Positions 1-10,455 are shown, numbered from the stretch's first letter. The stretch: DNA of 64,000 bases from Acidipila rosea (GCF_004339725.1 NZ_SMGK01000001.1:496001-560000), one strand, 5' to 3'. The notes: generated by a model not told the origin, from the letters alone. Program-made: numbers and translations.

Positions 1-1406
1 ATGCGGCCATTAATGTCCTTGCCCATCGCCAGAGTCAGCTTGCTCTTAGGACTGGAGAAGTTTTCCGCTTCCACGATATCGCGGAGCCAGATAGTTTCAC
101 GAGTATGGTTTGGTACCTGAATGCCGACTGTGCTTTTGCCAGCCATGCGCTCAATGAGGATGCTCTCGGCCCGCATCGCAAGACAGAGATCTTCAGAAAG
201 GCCTGTGACTCGACTGTACTTGACCCCTGCCTCAGGGCGGAATTCAAAGGTAGTGACCACCGGACCGGGATTTATCTGCACAACCTGGCCGCCAACGTCG
301 AATTCGGCGCACTTCTCAACCAGCACCTTGGCTTCTTCTCGAAGCTCGTCTTCGCGAATGGTCTGCGATTCCTCGCTGCGATGGAGCAGAGTGCTGGGCG
401 GCAGGCGATAGCCACTGACCGTCTTTGGGGTGAGTGTGACCGTACGGATCTCAGCGTCTGCGCGCTCGCCAACGGCGATCGAGCTCGGTGGCTCCGGCAA
501 CGGTTCCGGATCGGGAACGGAAGCGCGAGGCATCTGCTCCCATACGCTGCGCTGTGGGGGTGCCTCATGCACTGTCTCCGGCGCCTGTTCCTGCTCATGC
601 ATGGCCGCAAGCTCTTCCTCTTCGCGCATGGCCGCCAACGCGTCTTTACGACGCTCGGGAACCTGTTGTACCGGTTCCGGCACTGGCTTGACCTGCTTGG
701 GGGCCTTGGGCTGGGTGGGGGCTGCTACTGCCTTTGCCTGAGTCGTGGCCCGCGCCGCCTCCACTCGGGCTGCCTGCTTCTGTTCGCGGGCGCGAGCGCG
801 TAGCTGCTTCCAGCGCGTGAAGCGGTCGCGCCATGACTGGATAAAGGCAAAACGAACGGCAAGCCATTCCTGGGCCGTGTTAAGGCTGAAGGCTGTCGAT
901 AAGTAGAGGGCCACGGCGACCATGCTGATGGAGACGATCCATGCGCCGGGCAGATTGAGATAGCGGACGAGGAGACCGCTGACCAGAAGACCTATGAGAC
1001 CCTCAACCGGCAGACCCCGGAGCAGGTGCAGGTGCCCTGGCAGCAGCCCGAAGATCGCCGGAAGGAAGAGCAAACAAAGCAGCGCGCCAAGGAGCTTCGA
1101 AAGGGACGAACCTGTCGGCCGAGAGCGCATCCACGCCATCGCTATGCTGCCCAGGAGGAGCGGTACACAAAAAGCCGCCAGGCCTTCCATCTGGAGAAGG
1201 AGGTCACTGGTCAATGCACCTGCGCGGCCAATCCAATTGCTGACAGCCCGGCCAGGGTCGCTTACAGTGTTGAACGACGGATCGGAGGGGTGAAACGAGA
1301 TCAGAGAGAGGAGCAGAAGAGAAGCGGCGACCAGCAGCAGAAACCCAAGCAGCTCGTTCAGGCGGCGGTTGCGAGTTGGCGAAAGGGCCAGTTTAAGGGG
1401 TTTCAT
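1..1406 (-). CDS. ftsK: FtsK/SpoIIIE-family DNA translocase, N-terminal part (runs off window)
   Basis: The minus-strand frame stays open from an ATG at 1406 to the window edge, about 468 codons. It begins with a short basic N-terminus followed by hydrophobic segments at about residues 18-37, 75-95, 110-130 and 140-165, as in the FtsK membrane domain. A charged, Gln/Pro-rich linker follows at about 190-310. The last 150 residues are the start of the motor domain: the stretches GPVVTTFEFRPEAGVKYSRV and MAGKSTVGIQVPN are typical of the FtsK alpha/beta region ahead of Walker A, which lies outside the window. The family pumps chromosome termini through the division septum. A TTG three codons upstream is a possible alternative start; no strong Shine-Dalgarno is visible. 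Truncation is by the window edge, not decay. Confidence 0.9.
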   Translation of the reverse strand, partial: MKPLKLALSPTRNRRLNELLGFLLLVAASLLLLSLISFHPSDPSFNTVSDPGRAVSNWIGRAGALTSDLLLQMEGLAAFCVPLLLGSIAMAWMRSRPTGSSLSKLLGALLCLLFLPAIFGLLPGHLHLLRGLPVEGLIGLLVSGLLVRYLNLPGAWIVSISMVAVALYLSTAFSLNTAQEWLAVRFAFIQSWRDRFTRWKQLRARAREQKQAARVEAARATTQAKAVAAPTQPKAPKQVKPVPEPVQQVPERRKDALAAMREEEELAAMHEQEQAPETVHEAPPQRSVWEQMPRASVPDPEPLPEPPSSIAVGERADAEIRTVTLTPKTVSGYRLPPSTLLHRSEESQTIREDELREEAKVLVEKCAEFDVGGQVVQINPGPVVTTFEFRPEAGVKYSRVTGLSEDLCLAMRAESILIERMAGKSTVGIQVPNHTRETIWLRDIVEAENFSSPKSKLTLAMGKDINGR

Positions 1407-1556
1407 CGTAAGCAATTCCGGTGCCTGCCGCGCACAGACATGTGTTGCGGCCGCACGGCGCAGAACCCCAGAGCAGCTTTATTATCCCAGACGGCGCCTC
1501 GAGAGGAAACGAGAATCTTAAGCTAGGCATCTTCGGAGGAACTAGCGAAGGGAGAC

Positions 1557-1964
1557 TTAAACTCCAGGCGTGTCTCTCTCAAGTTTTTGCTCTCGCGCCA
1601 GGATCTCTGCTGTTTCAAGGGGAGTGAGCTTTTGCAGCAGAGCTAGAAGCTGTTTTGGATCGAAGCTTTCAAGGTGATAATCCGCTCCCGGGCATTGCTC
1701 GGCCCCAGGACTGAGGATCGAAACGATCGGGATATCGCTGCGGATAGCCTTCAGTTGCCGTGCCACCTCTCCGCAAGGGGTGTCGCGCATATCCGCATTG
1801 AGCACAATTCCCGTGATTCCAGGAAACTGCTCAAAAGTATGCACCGCTTCTGGGCCGCTGTAGGCAGTGATGACATTGTATTTGGCTGTTTCCATGACCA
1901 GCTTTCGGGTGGAAATAGTCCCGGGGAATTCACGATCAACAATGAGAAAACAGGGCCTGACCAT
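1557..1964 (-). CDS. Degenerate CheY-like receiver-domain protein
   Basis: About 135 residues with a receiver fold pattern: strand 1 is FLIVDREF, followed by a helix containing RKLVMETAKYNV, a strand-3 region GIVLNADMRD and a strand-4 region IPIVSILSP. In a working receiver, strand 1 ends in two acids and strand 3 ends in the phosphoacceptor Asp. Here the first acidic pair is D-R and the strand-3 end reads N-A-D, so the phosphosite looks shifted or lost, and no conserved Lys is evident near the C-terminus. It may be a phosphorylation-independent receiver. The ATG at 1964 starts directly at the first strand; an in-frame ATG at 1982 is an alternative. It is divergent from tig. No output domain is fused, so its partner is unknown. 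Confidence 0.65.
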   Translation of the reverse strand: MVRPCFLIVDREFPGTISTRKLVMETAKYNVITAYSGPEAVHTFEQFPGITGIVLNADMRDTPCGEVARQLKAIRSDIPIVSILSPGAEQCPGADYHLESFDPKQLLALLQKLTPLETAEILAREQKLERDTPGV

Positions 1965-2013
1965 TTCGCAATTAAACAGCATCGAGAGCGCCACCGTCCA
2001 AGGACCAGCTGGT

Positions 2014-2042
2014 TTGACCCCCTCCTGAAAGCTCCGTAACAT
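2014..2042 (+). promoter_or_regulatory. Candidate housekeeping promoter for tig
   Basis: A -35-like TTGACC at 2014-2019 is followed by a 17-base spacer and a -10-like TAACAT at 2037-2042. This predicts a transcript start near 2049 and a leader of about 95 bases before the TTG start of tig. It lies in the divergent gap with the receiver gene. Called by eye from consensus. Confidence 0.45.
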
Positions 2043-2142
2043 GAATGTAGACCATTCAGCACCTCATTTCCCGCGCCACCGCATTGATCTCGGAGGCATC
2101 TTAAATGGGTGTTGGACAAGCAAAATATCCGGAAGGCACACG

Positions 2143-3537
2143 TTGAGTTCAACAGAAGTAGTCAACAACACCCAGCAGACCGATCCTGCGATCGATACGG
2201 CCACGCAGGAGAACCCCGAACACACCCATGATCACGTTCATGATCACCAACACGGTCCCACGTTGAATCCCGAGTGCAGCCGTGAAGTTGAGATCGAAAT
2301 CGCGGCTGACGAGGTGACGCGCGCCTTTCGCACAGTATTGAAGCGTTATCAAAAGCAGGCGCGAATTCCCGGCTTTCGTGCAGGGAAAGTGCCCGAGTCA
2401 CTGATTCGGACACGGTTTGCGGAGTCGCTGCGTCAGGATGTGGTTGAGTCAATATTGCCGACACATTTTCGCGAGGCTATCGAGAAGCAAAATCTGACTC
2501 CCGTTTCTCAGCCACAGGTGACTGATCTACACCTTCAAGAAGGTGATCCTCTGAAGTTCAAGGCCGTTTTCGAAGTTCTTCCCGAATTTTCGATCGAAGG
2601 CTATCAGGATATTAAGGTAGACAAGCCGTCCACAGAGTTGATGGATGCTGAACTCGATGCAGAGTTAGATCGCATCCGTGATTCACGGGCGACAATGGAG
2701 CCTGTGGCGGAAGAGCGCCCTCTGGTTGAGGGGGATTGGGCGCAGATCAGCTTCAAGGGCGAATTCAAGCAGGACGAGTCGACCACTGAGCAATCGCAGC
2801 CTATTACCGGCGAAGAAGTCATGATCGAGGTTGGTGGGCAGAACACGCTGCCGGCTTTCAATGACGCGCTTAGAGGCGCCAGCACCGGCCAGCAGTTGAA
2901 GTTTGAAGTTAGCTATCCGCAGGAGTTTGGTGAGCCTCGGCTTGCCGGTAAGACCATTGCATACGACGTCGAAGTTAAGGGTGTTAAGAAGAAGATCCTG
3001 CCTGAGCTGAGCGATGAGTTTGCCAAGGAGCTTGGCGAATATGAGAGCCTTGAAGACTTCAAACAAAAGTTAAAAGAGCATTTGCAGCTCGACAAGCAGC
3101 GAAAGCTTGAGGCGGAAACTAAAGACAAGCTGGTCGAAGCGATGCTCGCGAAATACCAATTCCCGGTGCCTGAGTCGCTGGTGCAGCAGCAAGTGGATGC
3201 GCGGCTTGATCGCGGTCTCCGTGCGCTTGCCCAGCAGGGGATGCGCACGGAGGATATGCGGAAGCTCGATTTCGCACGGCTCCGCGAGGCGCAGCGTGAG
3301 TCAGCTGTGAATGAGGTGAAGGCATCAATCCTCCTAGATCGGATTGCAGATGCTGAAAGTATCAAGGTAGACGAAGGCGAGGTCGACCGTGAGCTGGAGG
3401 TTATCTCATTGCAAACAAGGGAGCCCTTGGATTCGCTGCGGACGCGTTTGACGAACGATGGCAGTCTAGCTAGAATCCGTGAACAACTACGCAGAGACAA
3501 AACGGGAAGCGTGCTTTACGAGAGATTAGCTTCCTAG
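2143..3537 (+). CDS. tig: Trigger factor, ribosome-associated chaperone and prolyl isomerase
   Basis: About 464 residues. The ribosome-binding N-domain carries the signature PGFRAGKVP, followed by an FKBP-type prolyl isomerase domain (about residues 190-290) and the helical C-terminal chaperone arms. It binds the ribosomal exit tunnel protein L23 and shields nascent chains. I chose TTG at 2143 because GGAAGG lies 6 bases ahead; an in-frame ATG at 2041 would add 34 residues unlike the family and sits on the promoter. Oddity: before the conserved N-domain there is an extra segment of about 40 residues with six His at alternate positions (27, 29, 31, 33, 35 and 37). It is followed by clpP and clpX, the standard bacterial order. 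Confidence 0.95.
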   Translation: MSSTEVVNNTQQTDPAIDTATQENPEHTHDHVHDHQHGPTLNPECSREVEIEIAADEVTRAFRTVLKRYQKQARIPGFRAGKVPESLIRTRFAESLRQDVVESILPTHFREAIEKQNLTPVSQPQVTDLHLQEGDPLKFKAVFEVLPEFSIEGYQDIKVDKPSTELMDAELDAELDRIRDSRATMEPVAEERPLVEGDWAQISFKGEFKQDESTTEQSQPITGEEVMIEVGGQNTLPAFNDALRGASTGQQLKFEVSYPQEFGEPRLAGKTIAYDVEVKGVKKKILPELSDEFAKELGEYESLEDFKQKLKEHLQLDKQRKLEAETKDKLVEAMLAKYQFPVPESLVQQQVDARLDRGLRALAQQGMRTEDMRKLDFARLREAQRESAVNEVKASILLDRIADAESIKVDEGEVDRELEVISLQTREPLDSLRTRLTNDGSLARIREQLRRDKTGSVLYERLAS

Positions 3538-3554
3538 ATACGGTTCCGGATGCG

Positions 3555-3578
3555 GGAGGCCTGGAAGGCTAGGCCTCC
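3555..3578 (+). terminator. Hairpin between tig and clpP
   Basis: Arms GGAGGCCT (3555-3562) and AGGCCTCC (3571-3578) form a perfect 8-bp stem with an 8-base loop, 17 bases after the tig stop. The following bases are only moderately T-rich, so this may be a weak terminator, an attenuator or a processing site between tig and clpP. Confidence 0.5.
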
Positions 3579-3643
3579 TGGATTATCTTTCGAAGTTTTC
3601 TGATCGGAGCTTTCGAGCTTCGGGGAGTGAGAGAAAGAGAAGC

Positions 3644-4234
3644 ATGGCACTCGTACCTATGGTGATCGAGCAGACGAGTCGAGGCGAGCGCGCCTACGAT
3701 ATATATTCCCGTCTGCTGCGCGACAACATCATTTTCCTCGGCACGCCTATCGATGATCAGGTCGCGAATCTGATCATTGCGCAGATGCTTTTTCTCTCTG
3801 GTGAAGACCCGGAAAAGGATCTCCAGCTTTACATCAATTCCCCGGGAGGTTCAATCACCGCTGGCCTGGCTATTTATGACACCATGCAGTTCATCAAGAA
3901 CGATGTGGTGACGTATTGCATTGGGCAGGCTGCCAGCATGGGTGCATTTTTGTTGATGTCAGGCACGAAGGGTAAGAGATTTGCGCTTCCCAACTCCCGG
4001 ATCCTGATTCACCAGCCGTCCATGGGTGGTCTTTCAGGTCAGGCCACAGATATTGATATCCACGCCCGCGAAATTCTTCGCATTCGCGAGATTACGAACA
4101 ATTTGATGTCGAAGCATACCGGCCAGACGCTTGAACGTATAGAGCGCGATGTGGAACGTGACTTCATCATGAACGCCCCGCAAGCGAAAGAGTACGGCAT
4201 TATCGACGAGATCATCGACCGCCCGCGCACCTGA
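3644..4234 (+). CDS. clpP: ATP-dependent Clp protease proteolytic subunit
   Basis: 196 residues, the normal ClpP length. The catalytic triad is visible: Ser98 in GQAASMGA, His123 in LIHQP and Asp173 in the second ERD of a IERDVERD stretch. ClpP forms a double heptameric ring that degrades proteins fed in by ClpX or another Clp ATPase. The start ATG follows a purine-rich leader. clpX begins 28 bases downstream and both are probably co-transcribed. No sign of the second, degenerate ClpP paralogue seen in some phyla. Confidence 0.97.
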   Translation: MALVPMVIEQTSRGERAYDIYSRLLRDNIIFLGTPIDDQVANLIIAQMLFLSGEDPEKDLQLYINSPGGSITAGLAIYDTMQFIKNDVVTYCIGQAASMGAFLLMSGTKGKRFALPNSRILIHQPSMGGLSGQATDIDIHAREILRIREITNNLMSKHTGQTLERIERDVERDFIMNAPQAKEYGIIDEIIDRPRT

Positions 4235-4262
4235 ATGGCGGTCGAACCAGGAGCCCAGTAGT

Positions 4263-5537
4263 ATGAAAACTCGCACGGGATCAGACGATGCACTTCGTTG
4301 TTCTTTCTGCCACAAGTCACAGGACGCTGTAGCTAAACTCATTTCTTCTCCAAGTGACTACCCGCGCGCGTATATCTGCGACGAGTGTGTAGCTGTTTGC
4401 AACTCGATTCTCGAGGATGACCGCGGAGAGACGCAGCCTGGTGCCGCTCCAGCTCACTTGCCAAAACCGCTAGAAGTCAGGGCATTCCTGGATGAGTATG
4501 TTATTGGCCAGGACCAAACCAAGAAAAAACTTGCAGTGGCTGTATATAACCACTACAAGCGCATCCAGATGAATCGTGTCCGGGGCAATGATGTAGAGCT
4601 TGCCAAGTCCAATATTCTTCTGGTCGGGCCGACTGGTAGCGGCAAGACTCTTCTTGCCCACACCCTCGCCAAGATGCTTGATGTGCCCTTCGCCATAGTT
4701 GATGCAACCACTCTGACCGAGGCTGGTTATGTGGGTGAGGATGTGGAGAACATCATTCTCAAGCTGTTACAGGCGGCCGACGGTGATGTGGCACGTGCAC
4801 AGACCGGCATTATCTACATCGACGAGATCGATAAGATCGGACGCAAGGATGAGAATCCGTCGATCACGCGAGACGTTTCCGGTGAAGGAGTACAGCAGGC
4901 ATTGCTGAAAATACTGGAGGGTACAGTTGCGAACGTGCCGCCACAAGGTGGGCGCAAGCATCCACACCAGGAATTCACGCCGGTTGATACGACTAACATT
5001 CTTTTCATTTGTGGTGGCGCATTCGTTGGGCTGGAACGTGTAGTCGGCCGACGAGTAGGCAAAAAAGCGCTTGGATTCAAGGCGATTGCTGACAAGGAAC
5101 ATCAGGAGCCGGGAAGTCGCGCCCAGCGCGACACTGAGCTGTTGCGGCAGGCTGAACCGCAGGATTTGATTAAGTTCGGCTTGATACCCGAGTTTGTCGG
5201 AAGGCTCCCGGTTATCGGGATATTAGACGAGCTGGACGAAGCTGCGCTTGTTGAGATCCTGACCAAGCCTAGGAATGCAATTTTGAAGCAGTATCAAAAG
5301 CTTTTCGAGTATGAAGGCGTTAAGATCCGCTTTGATGACGAGGCTGCCTTAGCTATTGCGAGGGAAGCACTTAATAGAAAAGTAGGAGCTCGCGGACTTC
5401 GGATGATTCTCGAAGAATTGATGCTGGACTTGATGTATCACCTGCCCAGCAGTAAGAAGGTGAAGGAATTGGATATCACCAAGGAAATGATCGAGAAGCG
5501 AGACCTGTCGATCAGCCTGCTTGAGAAGGCTGGCTGA
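4263..5537 (+). CDS. clpX: Clp protease ATP-binding subunit ClpX
   Basis: 424 residues. The N-terminal zinc-binding domain has Cys13, Cys16, Cys39 and Cys42 (CSFC and CDEC pairs). The AAA+ module carries Walker A GPTGSGKT near residue 123 and Walker [11 protein letters not shown], with the ClpP-docking IGF-type loop region following GFKAIADKE. It unfolds tagged substrates and threads them into ClpP. An AGGAG lies about 9 bases before the ATG. Standard partner of the clpP gene just upstream. Confidence 0.97.
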   Translation: MKTRTGSDDALRCSFCHKSQDAVAKLISSPSDYPRAYICDECVAVCNSILEDDRGETQPGAAPAHLPKPLEVRAFLDEYVIGQDQTKKKLAVAVYNHYKRIQMNRVRGNDVELAKSNILLVGPTGSGKTLLAHTLAKMLDVPFAIVDATTLTEAGYVGEDVENIILKLLQAADGDVARAQTGIIYIDEIDKIGRKDENPSITRDVSGEGVQQALLKILEGTVANVPPQGGRKHPHQEFTPVDTTNILFICGGAFVGLERVVGRRVGKKALGFKAIADKEHQEPGSRAQRDTELLRQAEPQDLIKFGLIPEFVGRLPVIGILDELDEAALVEILTKPRNAILKQYQKLFEYEGVKIRFDDEAALAIAREALNRKVGARGLRMILEELMLDLMYHLPSSKKVKELDITKEMIEKRDLSISLLEKAG

Positions 5538-5541
5538 TTTT

Positions 5542-5573
5542 CCAGGCCTGATCGTTTAGCCGGTCAGGCCTGG
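5542..5573 (+). terminator. Terminator-like hairpin after clpX
   Basis: Arms CCAGGCCTGA (5542-5551) and TCAGGCCTGG (5564-5573) are perfect complements, 10 bp with a 12-base loop, starting 4 bases after the clpX stop. There is no clean U-run, only GTCATTTGG. It probably ends or processes the tig-clpP-clpX transcript. Confidence 0.6.
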
Positions 5574-5608
5574 GTCATTTGGATTGTAAATACGCATAGA
5601 ATCAAACT

Positions 5609-7450
5609 ATGCGTACAGGGTTAACGCTTGCTGTAGTCCTCCTTGTGACGGGGTGGCTGCAATTGGGTTCTTTGCCGGTCGCTGCTCAATCCGACTCAAC
5701 AGCGAAAATTCAGGCCATGCTCGATGCTCCGGGCACGACGGTCAATCTCCCTGCAGGCGTGTTTATAGTGGGCTGCGCGGCTCCATTGGTATTGCCATTG
5801 CCAAGCAATAAGGTAGTTCGTGGCGCCGGAACAGGCGCAACCACCCTGCTGGCGTGCCCACACAAAAAGTACGATGTGCAAAGTTTGAGTTACAGCGGAA
5901 GCGGGCCTTATACCATCCTGGTGAAAATCAAAGGTGACTTTTCACTGCCCGATTGGAATGCTTACGCACAGCCAAGCGTAATAGCCATCTCTGGCGCCCC
6001 TAAGGGTTATAGCGGTAGCTTTGCCAACCCTCTGATAGTAGCGCCGAATACGATCCGCCTTATCGTTAGGGAAAGACCGTCAATGGCTCTATCTAACCAA
6101 GGCCGACTCAGTGCGGGTCTCTATCCGATTCAGGCGTATGACTATCGGAGCCATACTTCCAGCAAGAATCTGACGGTGGAGAATCTCACAATGAGTGGGA
6201 ATTGTCCTCCTGCTTCCGGTGGGAACTGTGCTGCAGCAGACCGCAATGATCGCGCCCTGGCAATTTTCAGCCGTGGGGCGACCGCTGCCGCAAATGCCCA
6301 TACTCTCGTTTTCCGTAATGTTATTTTTCGCGACTCCTGGGAAGATGCAGTTCGCATTGATTCTGTTGGGGGGACCAACAGCAACGGTTTTGTATTCGAC
6401 CATGATCAATTTCTGAATGCAGGCTGGCACGCAGTCGAGATGTACGGTGTCTCCAACTTTCGCTTTATTAATAACCGCGTCATTAATTATGGCTGGAACA
6501 GTGATACAGCGGATGCATTGGCATTTCGCGGGAATGGGGGTGGCCCTCAAAGGGGGTATATCATCGCTAATAATTTTACGCAGACTGGCACGGGTTCCAA
6601 TAACTTCGCGCTGGAAGCCGTGTATGGTTCCGCTAAAGACTTTATGGACAAAGTGTCCATTACCGGCAATATTTTCGATGCAAATCATGGCGCGAAGACC
6701 GGCAATGGGATCTCTCTTATGATTGCCAGTGGAGTAATTCTCAACAATCGCTTTATCAATGGTGCGCAGCAGAATCATCGGGATGGGTTTGAATTTGACT
6801 GCCTCTCCTGTGAAATCGGTGGGAATGTAATAGATGGCGGCACAATGCAGCTCACCCCATACTGCCTCAATAATGTCTGTGTTGACGCCCAATCCATCGA
6901 CGTACATGACAATGTGGTCAATCAGACTTCGGTAGGACAGGGGGTAGAGTTTCCCGCTCTTGGCGTAGGTGGCGGACCCGCAGGATCGAAAGGATACCTT
7001 TCCGACATCAAGCTCAACCACAACACAGTCAATCAGGATATTCCAAAGAATGCGCCAGGGAATGTTATTGGCATTGGTTTGGGGATGAGGGAGGGAGGGG
7101 TCAGCTTTACTCCTCTCGTGAATCTCACAGTCGAAAATAATATTCTGAGAGCGATAGGTGGAAATCCCAACACGACAGCGTTCGGGATCTACGGCACGCC
7201 CAACCAGGACGCGTCATCCGCTCACTGGATATTCCGCAACAATACAACTACCGGGTATGCTGTGCATGCGAGAGCGCTAGGCGTCAATGTAGCCGGAAAG
7301 AAGATTGGATCGATGGTGTCTGATCTCAAATTTGAAAATGAAAGAACTGACCATCCTGATCACATGTTCATTGACCAGAGCGGCGGCAGCCAGCCGATAC
7401 CATCTATTATTTCGCCCATAAGAATACTGACGCCACCAGAACCTCGTTAA
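5609..7450 (+). CDS. Secreted right-handed parallel beta-helix (pectate-lyase-like) protein
   Basis: 613 residues. An N-terminal signal peptide (MRTG, then a hydrophobic stretch, cleavage near PVAAQS, about residue 27) is followed by a segment resembling pectate-lyase superfamily starts (LPAGVFIVG, VVRGAGTGATTLLAC). The rest holds recurring short coils of the type VSITGNIFDANHG, GVILNNRFING and NLTVENNILRA, the sequence texture of a right-handed parallel beta-helix. Members act on, or bind, polysaccharides; I cannot name a substrate or catalytic residues. It sits between clpX and lon, an unusual place, and looks more AT-rich than both neighbours (many ATT/AAT codons around 6480-6780), which hints at insertion by transfer. 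No clear Shine-Dalgarno precedes the ATG. Confidence 0.75.
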   Translation: MRTGLTLAVVLLVTGWLQLGSLPVAAQSDSTAKIQAMLDAPGTTVNLPAGVFIVGCAAPLVLPLPSNKVVRGAGTGATTLLACPHKKYDVQSLSYSGSGPYTILVKIKGDFSLPDWNAYAQPSVIAISGAPKGYSGSFANPLIVAPNTIRLIVRERPSMALSNQGRLSAGLYPIQAYDYRSHTSSKNLTVENLTMSGNCPPASGGNCAAADRNDRALAIFSRGATAAANAHTLVFRNVIFRDSWEDAVRIDSVGGTNSNGFVFDHDQFLNAGWHAVEMYGVSNFRFINNRVINYGWNSDTADALAFRGNGGGPQRGYIIANNFTQTGTGSNNFALEAVYGSAKDFMDKVSITGNIFDANHGAKTGNGISLMIASGVILNNRFINGAQQNHRDGFEFDCLSCEIGGNVIDGGTMQLTPYCLNNVCVDAQSIDVHDNVVNQTSVGQGVEFPALGVGGGPAGSKGYLSDIKLNHNTVNQDIPKNAPGNVIGIGLGMREGGVSFTPLVNLTVENNILRAIGGNPNTTAFGIYGTPNQDASSAHWIFRNNTTTGYAVHARALGVNVAGKKIGSMVSDLKFENERTDHPDHMFIDQSGGSQPIPSIISPIRILTPPEPR

Positions 7451-7528
7451 GCCATCAATGATCGTTCCTGCAGCTCTGAGCCCGGATGCGATAGTCTTCA
7501 TCTAACAGACAGGATGAAAGGAAGTTCA

Positions 7529-9952
7529 ATGAGCCAATCAAAAGAAGCGCGTGAGAAGAGCAGCCAGCGCGTGCTGCCCATGATGCCCATCCGGGACATG
7601 GTGATTTTTCCTTTCATGATGACGCCATTCGTAGTAGGCCGAGAATCGAGCGTGCGCGCGCTTGAGGAGGCTCTCACCGGTGACCGTAAGATTTTTCTTG
7701 CCACCCAGCATGATGCAAAGCTTGATGAGCCTGGCGCTGGAGATATCTACCAGGTCGGCACCATCGGCAACATCGTGCAAAGCGTGAAGATGCCGGACGG
7801 CAATATCAAAGTCTTGGTGGAGGGATTGGAACGCGCACGTGCGATTGAAGTTACAGACACAGATGGCTTCTTTGTCGCAACCGTTCGTACCGGCGCTCTG
7901 GATCTCGAGCTTACTCCCCAGGTTGAGCAACTTGCGCAGAAAGTATTTTCGCTCTTTGAGCAGTACGTCAAGCTGCAGCAGTCTCTGAACTATGAGACGA
8001 TGATCGCCGCTATCCCTACCAACGAGCCTGCCAAACTTGCAGACACCATTTCTGCAAATCTGCAGCTAGAGATCGCAGATAAGCAGGAATTGCTGGAAGT
8101 GTTTGATCCCATGGAGCGGCTCGCGCGGGTTGCCGGTGTGCTTGAAATTGAAATAGAAAAGCTCAACATGGAGCGCAGTATCCAGTCACGCGTAAAGCGG
8201 CAGATGGAAAAAGCGCAAAAAGAGTACTACCTGAACGAGAAGATCAAGGCGATTCAGAAGGAACTGGGTAAGGGCGAGAAAAACGAGTTTGACGACCTAA
8301 AGAAGAAGATAGAGACGGCTGGAATGCCGAAGGACGTCTTCGAGAAGGCAACCCAGGAATTGAAGAAGCTTGAGGCGATGCCGCCTATGTCGGCCGAGTC
8401 AACTGTCTCGCGTAACTACCTTGATTGGCTGCTGGCTGTGCCGTGGAAGAAGAAGTCAAAAGAGACGCGCAGCATCGAACATGCTGAAAAAGTACTAAAT
8501 GAAGACCACTATGGTCTGGAAAAAATTAAGGATCGCATCCTGGAGTTTCTAGCGGTCCGGCAGTTGGTGAAAAACCCGAAGGGATCTATCCTCTGCTTTG
8601 TCGGACCCCCGGGGGTAGGCAAGACATCGCTGGGCATGTCCATTGCAAAGGCAACGGGCAGGAAGTTTGTCCGCATGTCTTTAGGAGGAGTTCGCGATGA
8701 AGCGGAGATCCGGGGCCACAGGCGCACCTATATAGGAGCTCTTCCGGGTCAGATTATTCAGTCTATGAAAAAGGCGGGCACCAGGAATCCGGTATTCATG
8801 CTGGATGAGGTGGATAAGATGGCTTCGGATTTCCGTGGCGATCCAGCCTCGGCACTGCTTGAGGTGCTGGACCCGGAACAAAATACGGCGTTTCAAGACC
8901 ATTACCTCGATGTCGAATACGACCTTTCCCAAGTGTTGTTCGTTGCGACTGCAAACGTTCTGCATACCATTCCCGCGCCGCTGCAGGATCGTATGGAGGT
9001 CCTGCGGTTGCATGGATATACCGAGGTTGAGAAGCTGGAGATTGCGAAGCAGTATCTCGTAAAAAAGCAGCGCGAGAACACGGGCCTAAGCGAGAAAAAT
9101 ATTGTTTTTCAGGATTCGGCCCTGACCGAGATGATTCGCAGTTACACGCGTGAGGCGGGTGTCCGCAATCTTGAGCGTGAAATTGGGAATGTTTGCCGGA
9201 AAGTCGCGCGTAGGGTTGTGAAGCAGGGAATGAAGCACAAGGATGAGATTACTGCGGCAAACATCTCTGATTTTCTTGGGGTGGCCAAGTTCCGCGATTC
9301 ACAGGTACATGAGAAAAGCGAAATCGGGCTGGTGACAGGCCTTGCCTGGACTGAGGTGGGCGGCAGCATATTGCAGACCGAGGTTCAAGTTCTGGATGGC
9401 AAGGGCAAGCTTACGCTGACCGGACAGCTTGGCGATGTCATGCAGGAGTCAGCCCAGGCAGCGCTCTCCTATATTCGCAGCCGCGCTCAGCATCTCGGCG
9501 TGCCTCGGGACTTCTACCGCAATGTTGACATTCACATTCATGTGCCCGAGGGGGCGATCCCGAAGGATGGTCCATCCGCAGGTATCACCCTAGCCACGGG
9601 GCTTGCCAGTGCGCTGGCAAAGGTTCCTGTGCGGAGGGATATCGCCATGACCGGAGAGATAACGCTGAGGGGGAAGGTTCTTGCTATAGGGGGATTGAAG
9701 GAGAAGCTGCTCGCAGCTCATCGCGCGGGTATTTTCGAAGCGATTCTTCCGCAGGACAACAAGAAGGATTTAGCTGACCTCCCGGAGAACCTGAAGAGTG
9801 CTATGAAGCTGCACTTCGTGGATTCCATGGACGAAGTATTGAAGATTGCACTGGAAGGTCCGCTGCCAGAATTGAGCGAGGAGACGCCAGAGGTGTTGGC
9901 CTCTGTCCCTCCACCAGTACCTGCGGCCCAAGGCCATAGACCCCACCAGTAG
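7529..9952 (+). CDS. lon: ATP-dependent Lon protease
   Basis: About 807 residues. In order: an N-terminal LON substrate-binding domain ([19 protein letters not shown] onward), a coiled region, an AAA+ module with Walker [11 protein letters not shown] and Walker [11 protein letters not shown], and the C-terminal protease domain with the Ser nucleophile in KDGPSAGIT and the Lys in [12 protein letters not shown]. Lon degrades misfolded and regulatory proteins as a hexamer. I chose the ATG at 7529 because AAAGGAAG lies just ahead; an ATG at 7514 would overlap that site. It lies convergent to rplS. Confidence 0.97.
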   Translation: MSQSKEAREKSSQRVLPMMPIRDMVIFPFMMTPFVVGRESSVRALEEALTGDRKIFLATQHDAKLDEPGAGDIYQVGTIGNIVQSVKMPDGNIKVLVEGLERARAIEVTDTDGFFVATVRTGALDLELTPQVEQLAQKVFSLFEQYVKLQQSLNYETMIAAIPTNEPAKLADTISANLQLEIADKQELLEVFDPMERLARVAGVLEIEIEKLNMERSIQSRVKRQMEKAQKEYYLNEKIKAIQKELGKGEKNEFDDLKKKIETAGMPKDVFEKATQELKKLEAMPPMSAESTVSRNYLDWLLAVPWKKKSKETRSIEHAEKVLNEDHYGLEKIKDRILEFLAVRQLVKNPKGSILCFVGPPGVGKTSLGMSIAKATGRKFVRMSLGGVRDEAEIRGHRRTYIGALPGQIIQSMKKAGTRNPVFMLDEVDKMASDFRGDPASALLEVLDPEQNTAFQDHYLDVEYDLSQVLFVATANVLHTIPAPLQDRMEVLRLHGYTEVEKLEIAKQYLVKKQRENTGLSEKNIVFQDSALTEMIRSYTREAGVRNLEREIGNVCRKVARRVVKQGMKHKDEITAANISDFLGVAKFRDSQVHEKSEIGLVTGLAWTEVGGSILQTEVQVLDGKGKLTLTGQLGDVMQESAQAALSYIRSRAQHLGVPRDFYRNVDIHIHVPEGAIPKDGPSAGITLATGLASALAKVPVRRDIAMTGEITLRGKVLAIGGLKEKLLAAHRAGIFEAILPQDNKKDLADLPENLKSAMKLHFVDSMDEVLKIALEGPLPELSEETPEVLASVPPPVPAAQGHRPHQ

Positions 9953-10007
9953 GCCTTGATGGCTTATCCGTAATGGCTTAGCCAGAGCACCAAGGATTGC
10001 CGCATAC

Positions 10008-10042
10008 AGATAAAAAGCCCCGGTCTTCCGGGGCTTTTATCT
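10008..10042. terminator. Bidirectional terminator between lon and rplS
   Basis: The core stem pairs GCCCCGG with CCGGGGC, flanked by A-tracts upstream and T-tracts downstream (AGATAAAAA before, TTTTATCT after), so both strands show a GC stem followed by a U-run. It lies exactly between the convergent lon and rplS genes. Confidence 0.9.
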
Positions 10043-10055
10043 GCTATATCGGGAG

Positions 10056-10409
10056 CTAGGCTCTTTCAACTTCCTTAAGGCGAGCAGCTTTGCCGCGGAG
10101 GCCGCGGAGGTAGAAGAGTTTTGCGCGGCGCACGCGGGCGGAACGAACCTTTTCCACCTTGTCTATTACCTTGGAGTTGAATGGAAAAATTCGCTCAACT
10201 CCTTGACCGAAGCTCATCTTGCGCACGGTAAAGCTTCCCTGAGCGCCATTCTTGCGGGCGATAACGATGCCCTCAAAAGCCTGGAGGCGCTCTTTTTCGC
10301 CTTCTTTGATCTTGACCTGCACACGCACGGTGTCACCGGGTACGAACGCGGGAATGTCGGTGCGATTAAGCTTTTCTGCGAGGCGCTGCATTACTGGATG
10401 GATAGACAT
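10056..10409 (-). CDS. rplS: 50S ribosomal protein L19
   Basis: 117 residues, the usual L19 length. Conserved stretches include the N-terminal [22 protein letters not shown], split here by residues typical of the family, then [25 protein letters not shown] and a basic C-terminal [14 protein letters not shown]19 lies at the interface of the two ribosomal subunits. It is the last gene of rpsP-khpA-rimM-trmD-rplS, the common bacterial arrangement, and is closed by the terminator at 10008-10042. Confidence 0.97.
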   Translation of the reverse strand: MSIHPVMQRLAEKLNRTDIPAFVPGDTVRVQVKIKEGEKERLQAFEGIVIARKNGAQGSFTVRKMSFGQGVERIFPFNSKVIDKVEKVRSARVRRAKLFYLRGLRGKAARLKEVERA

Positions 10410-10455
10410 TGTTCTTTCCTGCGAATGAATTCGGAATCTTCAGTTTACACAAAAT

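Noticed and set aside
105..803. Plus-strand open frame of 232 codons
   Set aside because: It lies antisense to the clearly conserved FtsK reading frame and shows no family pattern.
1..1406. FtsK as a truncated pseudogene
   Set aside because: The frame is open to the window edge; the truncation is caused by the window.
6089..7021. Minus-strand open frame of 310 codons
   Set aside because: Antisense to the signal-peptide-bearing beta-helix gene, with no recognisable domain and no Shine-Dalgarno.
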